A stretch of 21,597 bases of DNA from a virus: positions 1 to 21,597 of the IMG/VR virus record IMGVR_UViG_3300025108_000441. One strand, given 5' to 3'. Below are positions 21,299 through 21,597 of this stretch, piece after piece. The notes below the pieces were generated by a model. It saw only the letters and a list, made by a program, of their open reading frames with translations. It had not been told where the DNA came from and did no database searches. Made by a program: the position numbers and the translations under genes. How positions within the stretch are numbered: position 1 is the stretch's first letter; each line of letters starts with the position of its first letter.

Positions 21299-21597
21299 GC
21301 AAAAATGTTTTCAGCAATAAATAGGTGCATCGCTTTTGTAACCTCTTCGTCATTCTCTAAGAGGTCATACAACGCTTTCATTCCTTGATATTTCTCCTGA
21401 AGTTTAACACCTCTGTCAGCAAGATATTTGATCAGCTCCTCATCAAACTTAAACCAAGAAGCTGACTTCTCAATGAAGTTCCACATTAGAAGCATTTCAA
21501 TAATCTCACGCTCAATCCAAATAGACTTTCCATCAGATCGACCATGCTTAATTGGATAGCGAATACGCATTCCCGTGCTTTCATTCGTAGACTTTTG
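21295..21597 (-). CDS. C-terminal end of a RecA/UvsX-like recombinase (runs off the right edge)
   Basis: The frame is open to the window edge; ATG 21570 is an internal candidate only. The 100 visible residues match the RecA C-terminal region by pattern: RYPIKHGRSDGKSIW, then REIIEMLLMWNFIEKSASWF, which parallels [20 protein letters not shown] in RecA. Next comes a helical end (GMKALYDLLEND, then HLFIAENIF) like RecA's QGKENARQFLKENPEI segment. The ATPase core would be upstream of this window. As a strand-exchange protein it fits the recombination nucleases beside it. It ends in an ATGA overlap with the nuclease gene. The assignment rests on a short region only. Confidence 0.55.
   Translation of the reverse strand, partial: QKSTNESTGMRIRYPIKHGRSDGKSIWIEREIIEMLLMWNFIEKSASWFKFDEELIKYLADRGVKLQEKYQGMKALYDLLENDEEVTKAMHLFIAENIFA

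Noticed and set aside
1-21597. tRNA genes or an integrase/attachment site
   Set aside because: Non-coding gaps are all under about 100 bases and none has a cloverleaf-like arrangement or direct repeats; no recombinase of integrase type is encoded here.

Overview
The window is a compact piece of a tailed double-stranded DNA phage genome (or a prophage or assembled viral contig). Coding density is close to 100%. Nearly all genes lie on the minus strand, often with 1- or 4-base start/stop overlaps, and the DNA is visibly AT-rich. Phage-type tail-fibre proteins, a holin-like gene, a nested spanin-like lipoprotein pair and a phage replication module are all present. No capsid, portal, terminase, integrase, tRNA or rRNA gene was seen.

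The host is probably Gram-negative. The window carries an LPS heptose epimerase-like gene (HldD type) and a lipoprotein of the outer-spanin type. A secreted protein ends in a PEP-CTERM-like sorting tail, which points tentatively to a host with an exosortase, such as a member of the Verrucomicrobiota. The host call is an inference.

Layout, in the minus-strand transcription direction (right to left). (1) 21597-17050, early/replication genes: the C-terminal end of a RecA/UvsX-like recombinase (cut by the window edge), a DUF559/Vsr-like nuclease, a small unknown gene, DnaB-type helicase, DnaG-type primase without zinc ligands, and a RecB/Cas4-like PD-(D/E)XK nuclease. (2) 17040-13177, a DNA polymerase III alpha broken into separate genes: a PHP-like protein, then a DEDDh proofreading exonuclease, then the DnaE polymerase core with its OB fold. 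(3) 13180-10877, a ClpA/ClpC-like double-AAA+ ATPase whose second ring is degenerate but which has a tripeptide at the ClpP-docking position. (4) 10844-8923, small genes, a tandemly duplicated DUF736-like protein and a DUF5824-like phage protein. (5) 8910-7748, the HldD-like epimerase and the spanin-like pair. (6) 5529-7751, a three-gene plus-strand operon pointing the opposite way: a very acidic protein with 20 EEE(S/P)-type repeats, a small one-TM protein and the PEP-CTERM-like secreted protein. (7) 5482-1, holin-like gene and a set of tail-fibre/adhesin genes, with a rho-independent terminator and a strong sigma70-like promoter between the last two.

Helicase, primase, PHP, exonuclease and polymerase genes would give most of a replisome core; no sliding clamp, clamp loader or SSB is in view. 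The late half would give host recognition (fibres with coiled-coil, YadA-like and lectin-like parts), cell-surface modification and lysis. A short motif, GTGTA(A/T), recurs a fixed short distance upstream of several late-gene starts on both strands and may be a phage-specific promoter or translation element.
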